Assembly: GCF_024172085.1 (NCBI RefSeq)
Contig: NZ_JAMZDZ010000001.1
Location: 5,022,001 to 5,086,000 of the forward strand
Reading direction: 5' to 3'
Source of the DNA: Hamadaea flava
Lineage (GTDB): Bacteria; Actinomycetota; Actinomycetes; Mycobacteriales; Micromonosporaceae
DNA length: 64,000 bases
This document shows, in pieces, positions 7,928 through 16,295 of this stretch. The notes under the pieces were generated by a model. The model was given only the letters and a program-made list of their open reading frames with translations, was not told where the DNA came from and did no database searches. A program made the position numbers and the translations under genes. Positions within the stretch are counted from its first letter, which is position 1; each line of letters opens with the position of its first letter.

Positions 7928-9370
7928 TCACCCGGCGATGGCTTGAATCTGATCGAAGACGTTGAGGACCCAGAGCGCGGCCGGGATGACCGACACGACG
8001 ATCAGCATCTCGAAGAGGTCGGCGATCCGTCCGATGTACGGCGACGGCGGCTTCGTGGACCAGGCCTGCCCGGCGACCACGACGATCAGTGCGATCGCGA
8101 CCGAGCCCACCGCGATCAGCGCCCGCATGCTGCTGTCGGCGCTCAGCACCATGCCGACGAGCAGCACGGTGATCCCGGTCAGGCCGGCGACCAGCAGCGG
8201 AACCCGCTGACGCGGGCTGACGAACAGCCGCGAGCGCAGGAGCAGCGCGACGGCCGCGACCGCGGTCAGCACCTTGCCCGCCACGCCGCCGCCGGTCACG
8301 AGGACCGCAGTCGCGCCGACGGTGAGGACGGCGTATCCGATGAGCATTCCGGAGAGCAGCTCTTCGGACCGGGAGACCGCCGAGAACACGCGCTGCCGAT
8401 CGGGCAGCCGGCGCGCGGCCTCCAGCGAGGGCGAGGAGCCCGCCGCGTAGATCTCCTTGGCGCCCTGACCGGTCGGCAGCGTGACCGACGGGACCGGCAC
8501 CTTGCCGAAGCGGATCGCGAGCACCGGGACCAGACCGATGCCGCAGACCAGCAGCGCGAGCAGCACGGCGGCCGCGCCGGCCGGGTCGAGGAAGCTGAGC
8601 AGACTGGCGAGCCCGGTGAGCAGGCCGAAGGTGACGCCGGCGGTGAACACCCGGACCCGGCCGCCGACACCGGCTCCGCCGAGGGCCGAGAAGAGCAGTA
8701 CGCACATCGCGCCGAGCAGCAGCTGCGCCTGCCCGAGCCAGGGGACCAGGCCCATCGCGCCGGGCAGCGTGTCGCCGCCGAGGATGAGCGCGCCACCGGC
8801 GAAGGCGTAGGGCAGGCTGAACCCGCCGAGCACCGCGCCGACCCGGGCGTCGCCGTACGCCCGCGAGGCGACCACGCCCGCGAACAGCAGCAGCACCGCT
8901 GCGGCGAGGCCGAGCCAGCCACCGGGCTGCCAGCCCGGTCCGCCCTGCAGGATGGCGAGTACGCCGCCCGCGAGCAGCACGCCCGCACCCACCACGGTGG
9001 CGGTTCGAGTGCTGACGGGTGACCAGCCCGCGCCGCGGCGACGGGCGCCCTCGGCGATGGCTTCGACGACGTCGTCGTATTCCAGTTCGGGCCAGTCGGC
9101 GCGCGCCGGAACCAGGTGCAGGACCTGGCCGTCACGCACGTTCTGCTGGTGGAGGCTGCGGTCGCCGGCCAGCGACGTGCCGTCGGCGCGGCGCAGAACC
9201 CAGCCGCCGTGCCGCTCGCCTTCGTCGGCGAAGCCTTCGCCGGCGTGCTGGAGGAGTTCGGGGAGGATTTCGGCGATCGCGATCTGTTCCGGCAGCGCCA
9301 CATCCACCCGGCGATGCGGGGTGTTGATGGTGACGCGCGCGAGCCCGAGCGCGGCGGAGGTCATGCTCAC
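7928..9370 (-). CDS. eccD: Type VII secretion integral membrane protein EccD
   Basis: A 480-residue protein with a cytoplasmic ubiquitin-like (YukD) domain at about 10-95 (VTINTPHRRVDVALPEQIAI onward) and then about eleven hydrophobic segments from residue 125 to the C-terminus, the classical EccD architecture. EccD is the most hydrophobic core component of the ESX channel. Start is the GTG at 9370, with an ATG two codons later (9364) as an alternative. It is divergent from eccC across about 150 bp that must contain both promoters. The usual partners EccB and EccE are not encoded nearby. Confidence 0.92.
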   Translation of the reverse strand: MSMTSAALGLARVTINTPHRRVDVALPEQIAIAEILPELLQHAGEGFADEGERHGGWVLRRADGTSLAGDRSLHQQNVRDGQVLHLVPARADWPELEYDDVVEAIAEGARRRGAGWSPVSTRTATVVGAGVLLAGGVLAILQGGPGWQPGGWLGLAAAVLLLFAGVVASRAYGDARVGAVLGGFSLPYAFAGGALILGGDTLPGAMGLVPWLGQAQLLLGAMCVLLFSALGGAGVGGRVRVFTAGVTFGLLTGLASLLSFLDPAGAAAVLLALLVCGIGLVPVLAIRFGKVPVPSVTLPTGQGAKEIYAAGSSPSLEAARRLPDRQRVFSAVSRSEELLSGMLIGYAVLTVGATAVLVTGGGVAGKVLTAVAAVALLLRSRLFVSPRQRVPLLVAGLTGITVLLVGMVLSADSSMRALIAVGSVAIALIVVVAGQAWSTKPPSPYIGRIADLFEMLIVVSVIPAALWVLNVFDQIQAIAG

Positions 9371-9519
9371 CGGAGTACGTCTATCACGAATCGCCCCTCA
9401 CCGTCACCCCGCATAGACCGCAGTGAGACCCGGCTCTGTCAGGCGGGGTGCGTCCAGTCGGTGGCATCGCCTAGCATGGGCGGCGCTGAGCGCGCGTCAT
9501 GGGGAGGAGGGCCGCCGGT

Positions 9520-12500
9520 ATGGGAACGATCGTCGTGAAGCGGGGCCCGCGTCGGCCCGCTCCGGAGATTCCCAGCGGAGAGCTGGTCATCGAGGCTCCA
9601 CCGGAGATTCCGCAGGCCAGTGGGGCCCGCTGGCAGCAAGCCATGATGGCGCTGCCGATGCTTGGAGCGATGCTGCCGTCCGCCTACATGATGGGCAACG
9701 GGCAGAACGGCAAGATGGGTTACGTCATGGGCGGCATGATGGGCCTGTCCATGATCGGCATGATGGCCATGAACCTCAGCCAGGGCGGCGGAGGCCCGAA
9801 GAAGGCCGAGATGATGGCCGCCCGGCGCGAATACCTGCGCCACCTGGCGACGATGCGGACCAAGGTTCGCGAGACCGTGGCCAAGCAGCGGACGGGTTTG
9901 TTCTATCGGCACCCCGATCCGCAGCGGCTATGGTCCACAGTCGACTCTCATCGGCTCTGGGAGCGCCGCCCGACCGATCCCGACTACGGGGTCACCCGCA
10001 TCGGCATGGGACCGCAGTCGCTCGCGACTCCGCTGGTTCCGCCGGTCACCCGGCCGCTGGAGGAGCTGGAGCCGATGACGGCCGGCGCCCTGCGCCGGTT
10101 CCTGGACGCGTACTCGGTCGTGCCGGACCTGCCGGTCGCCGTGTCGCTGCCCGCCTTCGCCCGGGTCTTCGTCCGGTCGGAGGCGCCGCCGAACAACACC
10201 TACGGCTACAGCTCCGGGCGGCTCGCGCAGCCCGAGGCCGACCACCGCGACGGTAGCGAGACGCACAGTCTGGTCCGCGCCGTCGTCAGCCAGCTCGCCA
10301 CCTTCCACGCGCCCGACGACCTCCTGATCGCGGTCTGCGCTCCGGCGCATCGCCGGGATCGCTGGGACTGGGTCAAGTGGCTGCCGCACAACGCCCATCC
10401 CTCCAAGGTGGACGCTCTCGGCCCGGTGCGCATGGTCGCGCCGACCGCCGTCGCGCTGGAGGAGATGCTCTCCGACATCATCGGCAACCGTCCCCGGTTC
10501 GGCGGCGGCGCGTCCGGCCCGTATGTCGTGGTCGTCCTCGACGGCGCGGACCTCACCGGTTCGCAGCACCTCGCGGCCGACGGCGGCATCGCGGGCATGA
10601 CCGTGCTGGACCTCGACGGCCAGCCGCCGCGTCTGCTCGACCGGACCACGCTGACGCTGGAGATGCAGCAGGACACCCGGCAGCTGGAGATCTACACCGC
10701 CGACGGGTCGGCTGACGTCGGCTTCGCCGACGGGCTCACGTACGCCGAGGCCGAGTCGGTCGCCCGGCGGCTCTCTCCGCTGCGGCTGTCCGCCGCGACC
10801 AAGTCGGCCGACGCCCCGCTCTCGGGCGACCAGGGACTCGGCGACCTGCTCGGCATCCCCGACCCGGACACCTTCGAGGTGGCGCAGGGCTGGCGGCCAC
10901 GGGCCGACCGCGACAAGTTGCGGGTGCCGATCGGCGTCGGGGTCGACGGCCAGCCGGTCGAGCTGGACATCAAGGAGTCGGCTCAGGACGGCATGGGCCC
11001 GCACGGTCTGCTGATCGGCGCGACCGGTTCCGGTAAGTCCGAGGTGCTGCGAACGCTGGTGCTCGCACTGGCGCTGACGCACTCCTCGGAGGAGCTGAAC
11101 TTCGTCCTCGTCGACTACAAGGGTGGTGCGACGTTCGCCTCGATGGACGTGCTGCCGCACACCAGCGCGGTCATCACCAACCTCGAGGGCGAGTCGCTGC
11201 TCGTCGACCGTATGGCCGACGCCATCAACGGTGAGGTCATCCGCCGCCAGGAGCTGCTGCGGGCGGCGGGCAACTTCGCGAACCTGAAGGACTACAACAA
11301 GGCCCGGCTGCAGGGTAAGGCGCTCGCGCCGCTGCCGTCACTGCTCATCGTGGCCGACGAGTTCTCCGAGCTGTTGACGGCCAAGCCGGACTTCATCGAC
11401 ATCTTCGTGCAGATCGGCCGGGTCGGCCGGTCGATCGGCATCCACCTGCTGCTGGCGAGCCAGCGGTTGGAGGAGGGCCGCCTGCGCGGTCTGGACACGC
11501 ACTTGTCCTACCGGCTCGGTCTGCGGACCTTCTCCGCCATGGAGTCGCGCACGGTCCTGGGCGTACCCGACGCGTACGACCTGCCCCGGGCGCCCGGCCA
11601 CGGCTATATGAAGTTCGGCACCGAGCCCCTGGTCCGGTTCAAGGCCGCGTACGTCTCCGGCTCCTACAAGAAGGCGGGCGCGTCGCCGACCCGGGCCGGC
11701 GGCCGGCGTACCGACATCGACATTCACAACTTCGGGACGCACTTCGTGCCGCTGCCGAAGAAGCCCGCCAACGCGGAGCCCGAGGTCAACTGGGAGGTCA
11801 AGCCGGGCGAGAGCCTGATGGACGTCCTGATCGGGCGGCTGGCCGGCAAGGGCCCGCCGGCGCACCAGGTCTGGCTGGAGCCGCTGGACGCCTCCGACAC
11901 CCTGGAGGAGGGCTTCGGCAAGATCGCGATCCACCCGGAGCGCGGTCTGACGACGGCCAACGCCGAACTGCACGGCGCGCTGACGGTCCCCACCGCGTGG
12001 GTCGACCGGCCCGCGCAACAGCGCCGGGACACGCAGTGGATCAATCTGTCCGGCGCGAACGGGCACGTGGCGATCGCCGGGGCGACCCAGAGCGGCAAGT
12101 CCAGCCTTCTGCGGACGATCATCAGCGGCCTGGCGCTGACCCACACCCCGGCCGAGGCGCAGTTCTACTGCCTCGACTTCGGCGGCGGCACGCTGGCCGC
12201 GCTGCGGGAGATGCCGCACGTCGGCGGCGTGGCGGGCCGCCTCGACACCGCCCAGGTACGCCGGACGGTCAGCGAGGTCGCGATGCTCCTCGCCGAGCGC
12301 GAGGCGCGGTTCGCCGAGCTGGGCGTGGACTCGATGAACAACTACCGCAAGCGCCGGGCCTCCGGCGAGGTCAACGACCCGTTCGGAGACGTCTTCCTCG
12401 TCATCGACGGCTGGGCGACCCTGCGGGAGAGCTACGACGACCTGGAGCCGGTCATCACCGACCTGGCCACCCGGGGTCTGTCCTACGGCGTCCACATCAT

Positions 12501-13521
12501 CGCCAGCTCGCTGCGCTGGCGGGACTTCCGGGCGGCCATTCAGGACCAGTTCGGCACCAAGATCGAGATGCGGCTGGGTGACCCGTCGGACTCGATCGGC
12601 AAGGTCCGCAAGGCGGCGCAGAACGTCAAGAACGCGCCGGGCCACGGCGCGACCAACGACGGTCTGTACTACCTGACCCTGCGCCCGGAGCTGACCTCGC
12701 TCGGCACCGACCAGACCTCGCTGAGCAAACACGTCGCGCAGCATTGGAAGGGCCAGCCGGCACCGCGAGTGCGGATGCTGCCCCCGGTCTACGGCTACGA
12801 CCGCCTGCCGCTCACCGGCGGCGATCCGCTGCACATCCCGATCGGCCTGTCCGAGGACCTCGCCCCGATCTCGCTCAACTTCCGCGACGACCAGCACTTC
12901 CTGGTCTTCGGCGAGAGCGAGTGCGGCAAGTCGACGTTCATGCGGGCACTGGCGACCACGATCACCAAGCGGTTCACCCCGGACGAGGCGAAGCTGCTGA
13001 TCGTCGACCACCGGCGCAGCCTGCTCGGTGCGATCCAGGGCGACCATCTGCTCGGCTACACGACCAACTTCGAGCAGAGTACGCAGTACCTTCAGGCGGT
13101 CGCCGGTTACATGGACCAGCGCAAGCCCCCGGCCGACGTCACGCCGCAGCAGCTGCGCGACCGGCCGTGGCTGGAAGGCCGCCCGGAGTGCTTCGTCCTC
13201 ATCGACGACTACGAGATGGTCGCGTCCGGCGCGGGCAACCCGCTCGATCCGCTGGTGCCCTACCTCGAGATCGCCCGCGACGTCGGTCTGCACCTGATCA
13301 TCGCGCGGAACTCGACGGGCGCGAGCGGTCTGTCCTACCAGCCGCTGTTCCAGATCATGCGGCGGGTCGGCAGCCCCGGCCTGCTCATGTCCGGGGACAA
13401 GGGCGAAACCTCGCCCCTGGCGGACATCCGCTTCGAGCGGATGGTTCCGGGCCGTGGCCGGCTCCTGTCGCGCAAGCAAGGGGTACGCCTCATTCAGGTG
13501 GCGAACCTGCCCGGCGCGTAG
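9520..13521 (+). CDS. eccC: Type VII secretion motor ATPase EccC (fused EccCa/EccCb)
   Basis: A 1333-residue FtsK/SpoIIIE-type ATPase driving ESX substrate export. A Met/Gly-rich hydrophobic region (about 40-90) should hold two membrane helices. Three ATPase domains follow, with P-loops GATGSGKS (500-507), GATQSGKS (854-861) and GESECGKS (1131-1138). Domain 1 has a complete Walker B ending in DE (LLIVADEFSELL); domains 2 and 3 have FLVIDGW and FVLIDDYE, which lack the acidic pair DE and are probably non-hydrolysing or signal-recognition domains, as known for EccC. The ATG at 9520 is preceded by GGGGAGGAGG at 9 nt; an ATG at 9499 lies upstream of that site. Esx, EccB and EccE genes are not adjacent. 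Confidence 0.95.
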   Translation: MGTIVVKRGPRRPAPEIPSGELVIEAPPEIPQASGARWQQAMMALPMLGAMLPSAYMMGNGQNGKMGYVMGGMMGLSMIGMMAMNLSQGGGGPKKAEMMAARREYLRHLATMRTKVRETVAKQRTGLFYRHPDPQRLWSTVDSHRLWERRPTDPDYGVTRIGMGPQSLATPLVPPVTRPLEELEPMTAGALRRFLDAYSVVPDLPVAVSLPAFARVFVRSEAPPNNTYGYSSGRLAQPEADHRDGSETHSLVRAVVSQLATFHAPDDLLIAVCAPAHRRDRWDWVKWLPHNAHPSKVDALGPVRMVAPTAVALEEMLSDIIGNRPRFGGGASGPYVVVVLDGADLTGSQHLAADGGIAGMTVLDLDGQPPRLLDRTTLTLEMQQDTRQLEIYTADGSADVGFADGLTYAEAESVARRLSPLRLSAATKSADAPLSGDQGLGDLLGIPDPDTFEVAQGWRPRADRDKLRVPIGVGVDGQPVELDIKESAQDGMGPHGLLIGATGSGKSEVLRTLVLALALTHSSEELNFVLVDYKGGATFASMDVLPHTSAVITNLEGESLLVDRMADAINGEVIRRQELLRAAGNFANLKDYNKARLQGKALAPLPSLLIVADEFSELLTAKPDFIDIFVQIGRVGRSIGIHLLLASQRLEEGRLRGLDTHLSYRLGLRTFSAMESRTVLGVPDAYDLPRAPGHGYMKFGTEPLVRFKAAYVSGSYKKAGASPTRAGGRRTDIDIHNFGTHFVPLPKKPANAEPEVNWEVKPGESLMDVLIGRLAGKGPPAHQVWLEPLDASDTLEEGFGKIAIHPERGLTTANAELHGALTVPTAWVDRPAQQRRDTQWINLSGANGHVAIAGATQSGKSSLLRTIISGLALTHTPAEAQFYCLDFGGGTLAALREMPHVGGVAGRLDTAQVRRTVSEVAMLLAEREARFAELGVDSMNNYRKRRASGEVNDPFGDVFLVIDGWATLRESYDDLEPVITDLATRGLSYGVHIIASSLRWRDFRAAIQDQFGTKIEMRLGDPSDSIGKVRKAAQNVKNAPGHGATNDGLYYLTLRPELTSLGTDQTSLSKHVAQHWKGQPAPRVRMLPPVYGYDRLPLTGGDPLHIPIGLSEDLAPISLNFRDDQHFLVFGESECGKSTFMRALATTITKRFTPDEAKLLIVDHRRSLLGAIQGDHLLGYTTNFEQSTQYLQAVAGYMDQRKPPADVTPQQLRDRPWLEGRPECFVLIDDYEMVASGAGNPLDPLVPYLEIARDVGLHLIIARNSTGASGLSYQPLFQIMRRVGSPGLLMSGDKGETSPLADIRFERMVPGRGRLLSRKQGVRLIQVANLPGA

Positions 13522-13591
13522 GTCGGGCAGCCCCGCTCGATCCAGCGACGGCTGGGCGGACGGGGCGGCCCGCCTGTCAGCTCGGCGGTCC

Positions 13592-14572
13592 TTACCGGAC
13601 CAGTAGCCGACCGCCCTCCCGGTGCGCTTCGATGCCACCGGGCAGGGCGGTCGCTCCTTGTCCGTGCCAGTCGGTGACGAGCGCGTCCAACGCGGCGACG
13701 TGCCGGTGGCCGAGGGCGGCCGCGGGTGCGCCGAGTTCGAGCGCCCAGGTGTGCAGTACGCGACCGCGCAGGGCGTCCGGCAGCGCCCGGAGGGCGTCGA
13801 CCTCGAGTCCGCCGTCGCACCGGCACCCCTCGTACGCCTCCGCCGCCAAACCGTCCAAGTAGGACGCGTCCACGGCGAGCTGAGCGGCTGTCTGAGCGAG
13901 GTTGCCGACGACGCCCGGCCCCAACGCCGTCACCAAGGCGGGCAAGGCATCGGACCGTACGCGCGCTCGTGCGTACCGGGTGTCGGCGTTGTGCGGATCC
14001 TCCCAAGGCGTGAGCCCTTGCGCCGCACACGCTTCCCGAAGCGTCGTACGCCGGACGCCCAGCATCGGCCGGAGCAGCGCCACCTGGCCGACCTCCCGGC
14101 GTGCGGGCATCCCGGCCAGGCCACGGGGACCGGCGCCCCGAGCCAGGGCCAGCAGTACCGTCTCGGCTTGGTCGTCGAGTGTGTGACCTAGGAGGAGCGC
14201 TGCGGCGGCGTACTCGTTGGCATGGTGAAGGAGTGCCTCGTAGCGGGCGTGGCGTGCGGCGCCTTCGGGACCCATCGGATCAGCCGGGTCGATCGTGACC
14301 GGGGCGATCAGGACCGGAGCGAGCCCCGCCGACGTGGCCCAGGCCGCGACGGTGGCGGCGCGGTCGGCGGATCCGGTCTGGAGGTTGTGGTCGACGGTGA
14401 TCAGGCCGACCCGCCAGCCGGTACGCGGACCGGCGAACGCCGCGGCCGCCGCCAGGGCGAGCGAGTCGGCGCCACCGGAGCAGGCGACAAGGACGAGCCG
14501 ATCGTCACCATGGCCGAGCGCACGCCGCACCGCGGTACGCGTCTGCGCGACGGAGGGGTGGGGACCGGTCAA
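13592..14572 (-). CDS. tilS: tRNA(Ile)-lysidine synthetase
   Basis: A 326-residue N-type ATP pyrophosphatase that converts C34 of the CAU-anticodon tRNA-Ile to lysidine, changing its charging and decoding from Met to Ile. The P-loop CSGGADS lies near residue 30, with HARYEAL and the LLGHTLDDQAETVLL segment further in. The C-terminal part is short, as in other actinobacteria. The TTG at 14572 is chosen because it overlaps the stop of the upstream gene (TTGA); a much longer frame upstream has no homology-like content. In most Actinobacteria tilS is next to hpt and ftsH; here it is separated from hpt and points the other way. Confidence 0.9.
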   Translation of the reverse strand: MTGPHPSVAQTRTAVRRALGHGDDRLVLVACSGGADSLALAAAAAFAGPRTGWRVGLITVDHNLQTGSADRAATVAAWATSAGLAPVLIAPVTIDPADPMGPEGAARHARYEALLHHANEYAAAALLLGHTLDDQAETVLLALARGAGPRGLAGMPARREVGQVALLRPMLGVRRTTLREACAAQGLTPWEDPHNADTRYARARVRSDALPALVTALGPGVVGNLAQTAAQLAVDASYLDGLAAEAYEGCRCDGGLEVDALRALPDALRGRVLHTWALELGAPAAALGHRHVAALDALVTDWHGQGATALPGGIEAHREGGRLLVR

Positions 14573-15618
14573 GGCGCGACCCGGGCGACCCACGCGTCCG
14601 GATCGGTCAGCTCGGCCAGCGTCGGTAGGTTCGCCGGAGCGGCCCAGACCCGGTTGAAGCCGGCCATACCGACCCGGTCGATGGCGCTCTGGACGAACTT
14701 GCGGCCCTCGGCGTATTGCCGGAGCTTCGCGTCGACGCCGAGCAGCCGGCGGATCACGGACTCCACGGGGTTCGCGGTGGCACGGCGGCGGTCGAACCGG
14801 GCCCGGATCGCCTCGACCGACGGGATGACGCGCGGACCGACCCCGTCCATGACGACCTCGGCGTGCCCCTCGACGAGAGTCATCAGCGCCGTGAGCCGAT
14901 CCATCACCACCCGCTGGGCGGGCGACTGCACGAGGTCCAGGACGCTGGCCTGGCTGCCCTTGTTCCGGACGGCGTCCGCAGCGGCCGACACGGCCCGGCC
15001 CACCCGGCCGAGCAAGGCGGAGGCATCGGTGTCGGACGCGTCGATGAACGCCTTGACCTCGCTGAGGAAGTGCCCGCGCAGCCACGGGACGGCGGTGAAC
15101 TGCGTCCGATGGGTGACCTCGTGGAGGCAGACCCAGAGCCGGAAGTCGCGGGGTTCGGCGCCGAGCTTGCGTTCGACCGCGACGATGTTCGGGGCCACGA
15201 GCAGCAGGTGGCCGGGTTCGCCGGAGAACACCTCGTATTGCCCGAGCACCCGCCCGGACAGATAGGCCAAGATCGTCCCCGCCTGCACCGCGGTGACCTT
15301 CGCCCCGACCATCTCCAGCGGGCCGGTGCCGGCCGTCTGCGATCGTCTGGCGAGCTGAGCGGTCAGCGGACCGATGACCTGCCGCATCCCGGCGACGTTG
15401 AGCGCCGCCCAGTCCCGGCGATCGACCACCCGCACCGGTGGCACGTCGACCTGCGAGGTGAGCCCGGTGAACTCGGCCACGTGCTCGGCCGCCTCATCGG
15501 TCAGCGTCCGCAGTTGCCGGACGACTTCGACCGCCTCCGCCTTGGTCACCTTCGGGCCGGTCGGGCCCAGGGTGGCGGCGGTGGATGCGGCCAGGTCCCA
15601 GTCGACGAAATCCGCCAT
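14569..15618 (-). CDS. DUF2342 zinc-dependent metalloprotease-like protein
   Basis: A 349-residue member of the DUF2342 / F420-biosynthesis-associated family (TIGR03624-like), orthologous in position to Rv3626c. It has a zinc-binding HEXXH-type motif HEVTHRTQF near residue 170, a further acidic region EVKAFID, and the family C-terminal motif GRKFVQSAIDRVG. The catalytic role has not been established for the family; the name rests on the HEXXH motif. It is co-transcribed with tilS (4-nt overlap). The ATG at 15618 is supported by a leaderless -10 box; a longer frame starting near 15708 would run through an inverted repeat and is rejected. Confidence 0.85.
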   Translation of the reverse strand: MADFVDWDLAASTAATLGPTGPKVTKAEAVEVVRQLRTLTDEAAEHVAEFTGLTSQVDVPPVRVVDRRDWAALNVAGMRQVIGPLTAQLARRSQTAGTGPLEMVGAKVTAVQAGTILAYLSGRVLGQYEVFSGEPGHLLLVAPNIVAVERKLGAEPRDFRLWVCLHEVTHRTQFTAVPWLRGHFLSEVKAFIDASDTDASALLGRVGRAVSAAADAVRNKGSQASVLDLVQSPAQRVVMDRLTALMTLVEGHAEVVMDGVGPRVIPSVEAIRARFDRRRATANPVESVIRRLLGVDAKLRQYAEGRKFVQSAIDRVGMAGFNRVWAAPANLPTLAELTDPDAWVARVAP

Positions 15619-15625
15619 GCGCTCG

Positions 15626-15631
15626 ACGCTA
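15626..15631 (-). promoter_or_regulatory. Leaderless -10 box (TAGCGT) for the DUF2342 gene
   Basis: On the minus strand TAGCGT ends 7 nt before the ATG at 15618. It sits just beyond the inverted repeat that terminates ppa. Confidence 0.5.
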
Positions 15632-15649
15632 CCCGGTTCCAGCCCGCAA

Positions 15650-15714
15650 CCGCCGTTGATCTTGAACAGAAAAACGCGGCCAGGGCGACGTTTTCTGTTC
15701 AAGATCAACGGCGG
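15650..15714. terminator. Large inverted repeat after ppa, probable terminator
   Basis: Two arms of about 26 nt, starting CCGCCGTTGATCTTGAACAG, are complementary apart from one extra A, with a loop of about 12 nt. The repeat starts 4 nt after the ppa stop and lies upstream of the next gene's promoter. The T-rich part is inside the stem rather than after it, so it is not a textbook intrinsic terminator. Confidence 0.6.
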
Positions 15715-15718
15715 AAGG

Positions 15719-16207
15719 TCAGTGCGAGGTGTCCTTCGCCCGCTTGAACGACGCGACGATCTCGGCCTCGGCCTCGGTCCGGCCGACCCAGGTGGCGCCC
15801 TCGACGCTCTTGCCGGGCTCCAGGTCCTTGTAGACCTCGAAGAAGTGCTGGATCTCCAGCCGGTCGAACTCGGCGACGTGGTGGATGTCGCGCAGGTGCT
15901 CCAGGCGCGGGTCCTCGGCCGGGACGCACAGGACCTTGTCGTCGCCGCCCTTCTCGTCGCGCATCCGGAACATGCCGATCGCGCGGCAGCGGATCAGGCA
16001 GCCGGGGAAGGTCGGCTCCTGCACCAGCACGAGCGCGTCGAGCGGGTCGCCGTCCTCGCCGAGGGTGTTCTCGATGAAGCCGTAATCGGCTGGGTACTGC
16101 GTGGATGTGAACAGTGTGCGGTCAAGCCGGATACGGCCCGTCTCGTGGTCGACCTCGTACTTGTTGCGCTGCCCCTTAGGGATCTCAACCGTGACGTCGA
16201 AATCCAT
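15719..16207 (-). CDS. ppa: Inorganic pyrophosphatase (family I)
   Basis: A 162-residue soluble pyrophosphatase that drives biosynthetic reactions by hydrolysing PPi. The active-site signature [10 protein letters not shown], the lysine/arginine-rich start [14 protein letters not shown], and [11 protein letters not shown] are all present. The length is normal for the hexameric bacterial enzyme. It is divergent from dacB with an 88-bp gap, an arrangement also seen in mycobacteria (Rv3628 and Rv3627c). Confidence 0.96.
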   Translation of the reverse strand: MDFDVTVEIPKGQRNKYEVDHETGRIRLDRTLFTSTQYPADYGFIENTLGEDGDPLDALVLVQEPTFPGCLIRCRAIGMFRMRDEKGGDDKVLCVPAEDPRLEHLRDIHHVAEFDRLEIQHFFEVYKDLEPGKSVEGATWVGRTEAEAEIVASFKRAKDTSH

Positions 16208-16295
16208 CTCACGCTCCTGACACGTTTTCTCGCCGACTCTGGCTTCTGCTCGATAGTGTCGCGTAGGTCGATCGGAAAGCTCACCGGGAGGGTCT

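Noticed and set aside
11338-13638. A 766-codon open frame opposite eccC
   Set aside because: It is the antisense frame of a strongly conserved ATPase gene in high-GC DNA; its translation is rich in Arg, Asp and Val without any domain pattern. Similar long antisense frames opposite ftsH (22945-24621), the S8 protease (18710-20314) and nuoD (60974-62188) were rejected for the same reason.
14573-15085. An upstream extension of tilS to 15085
   Set aside because: It would overlap the DUF2342 gene almost completely and has no TilS-like content; the TTG at 14572 overlapping that gene's stop fits the family start.
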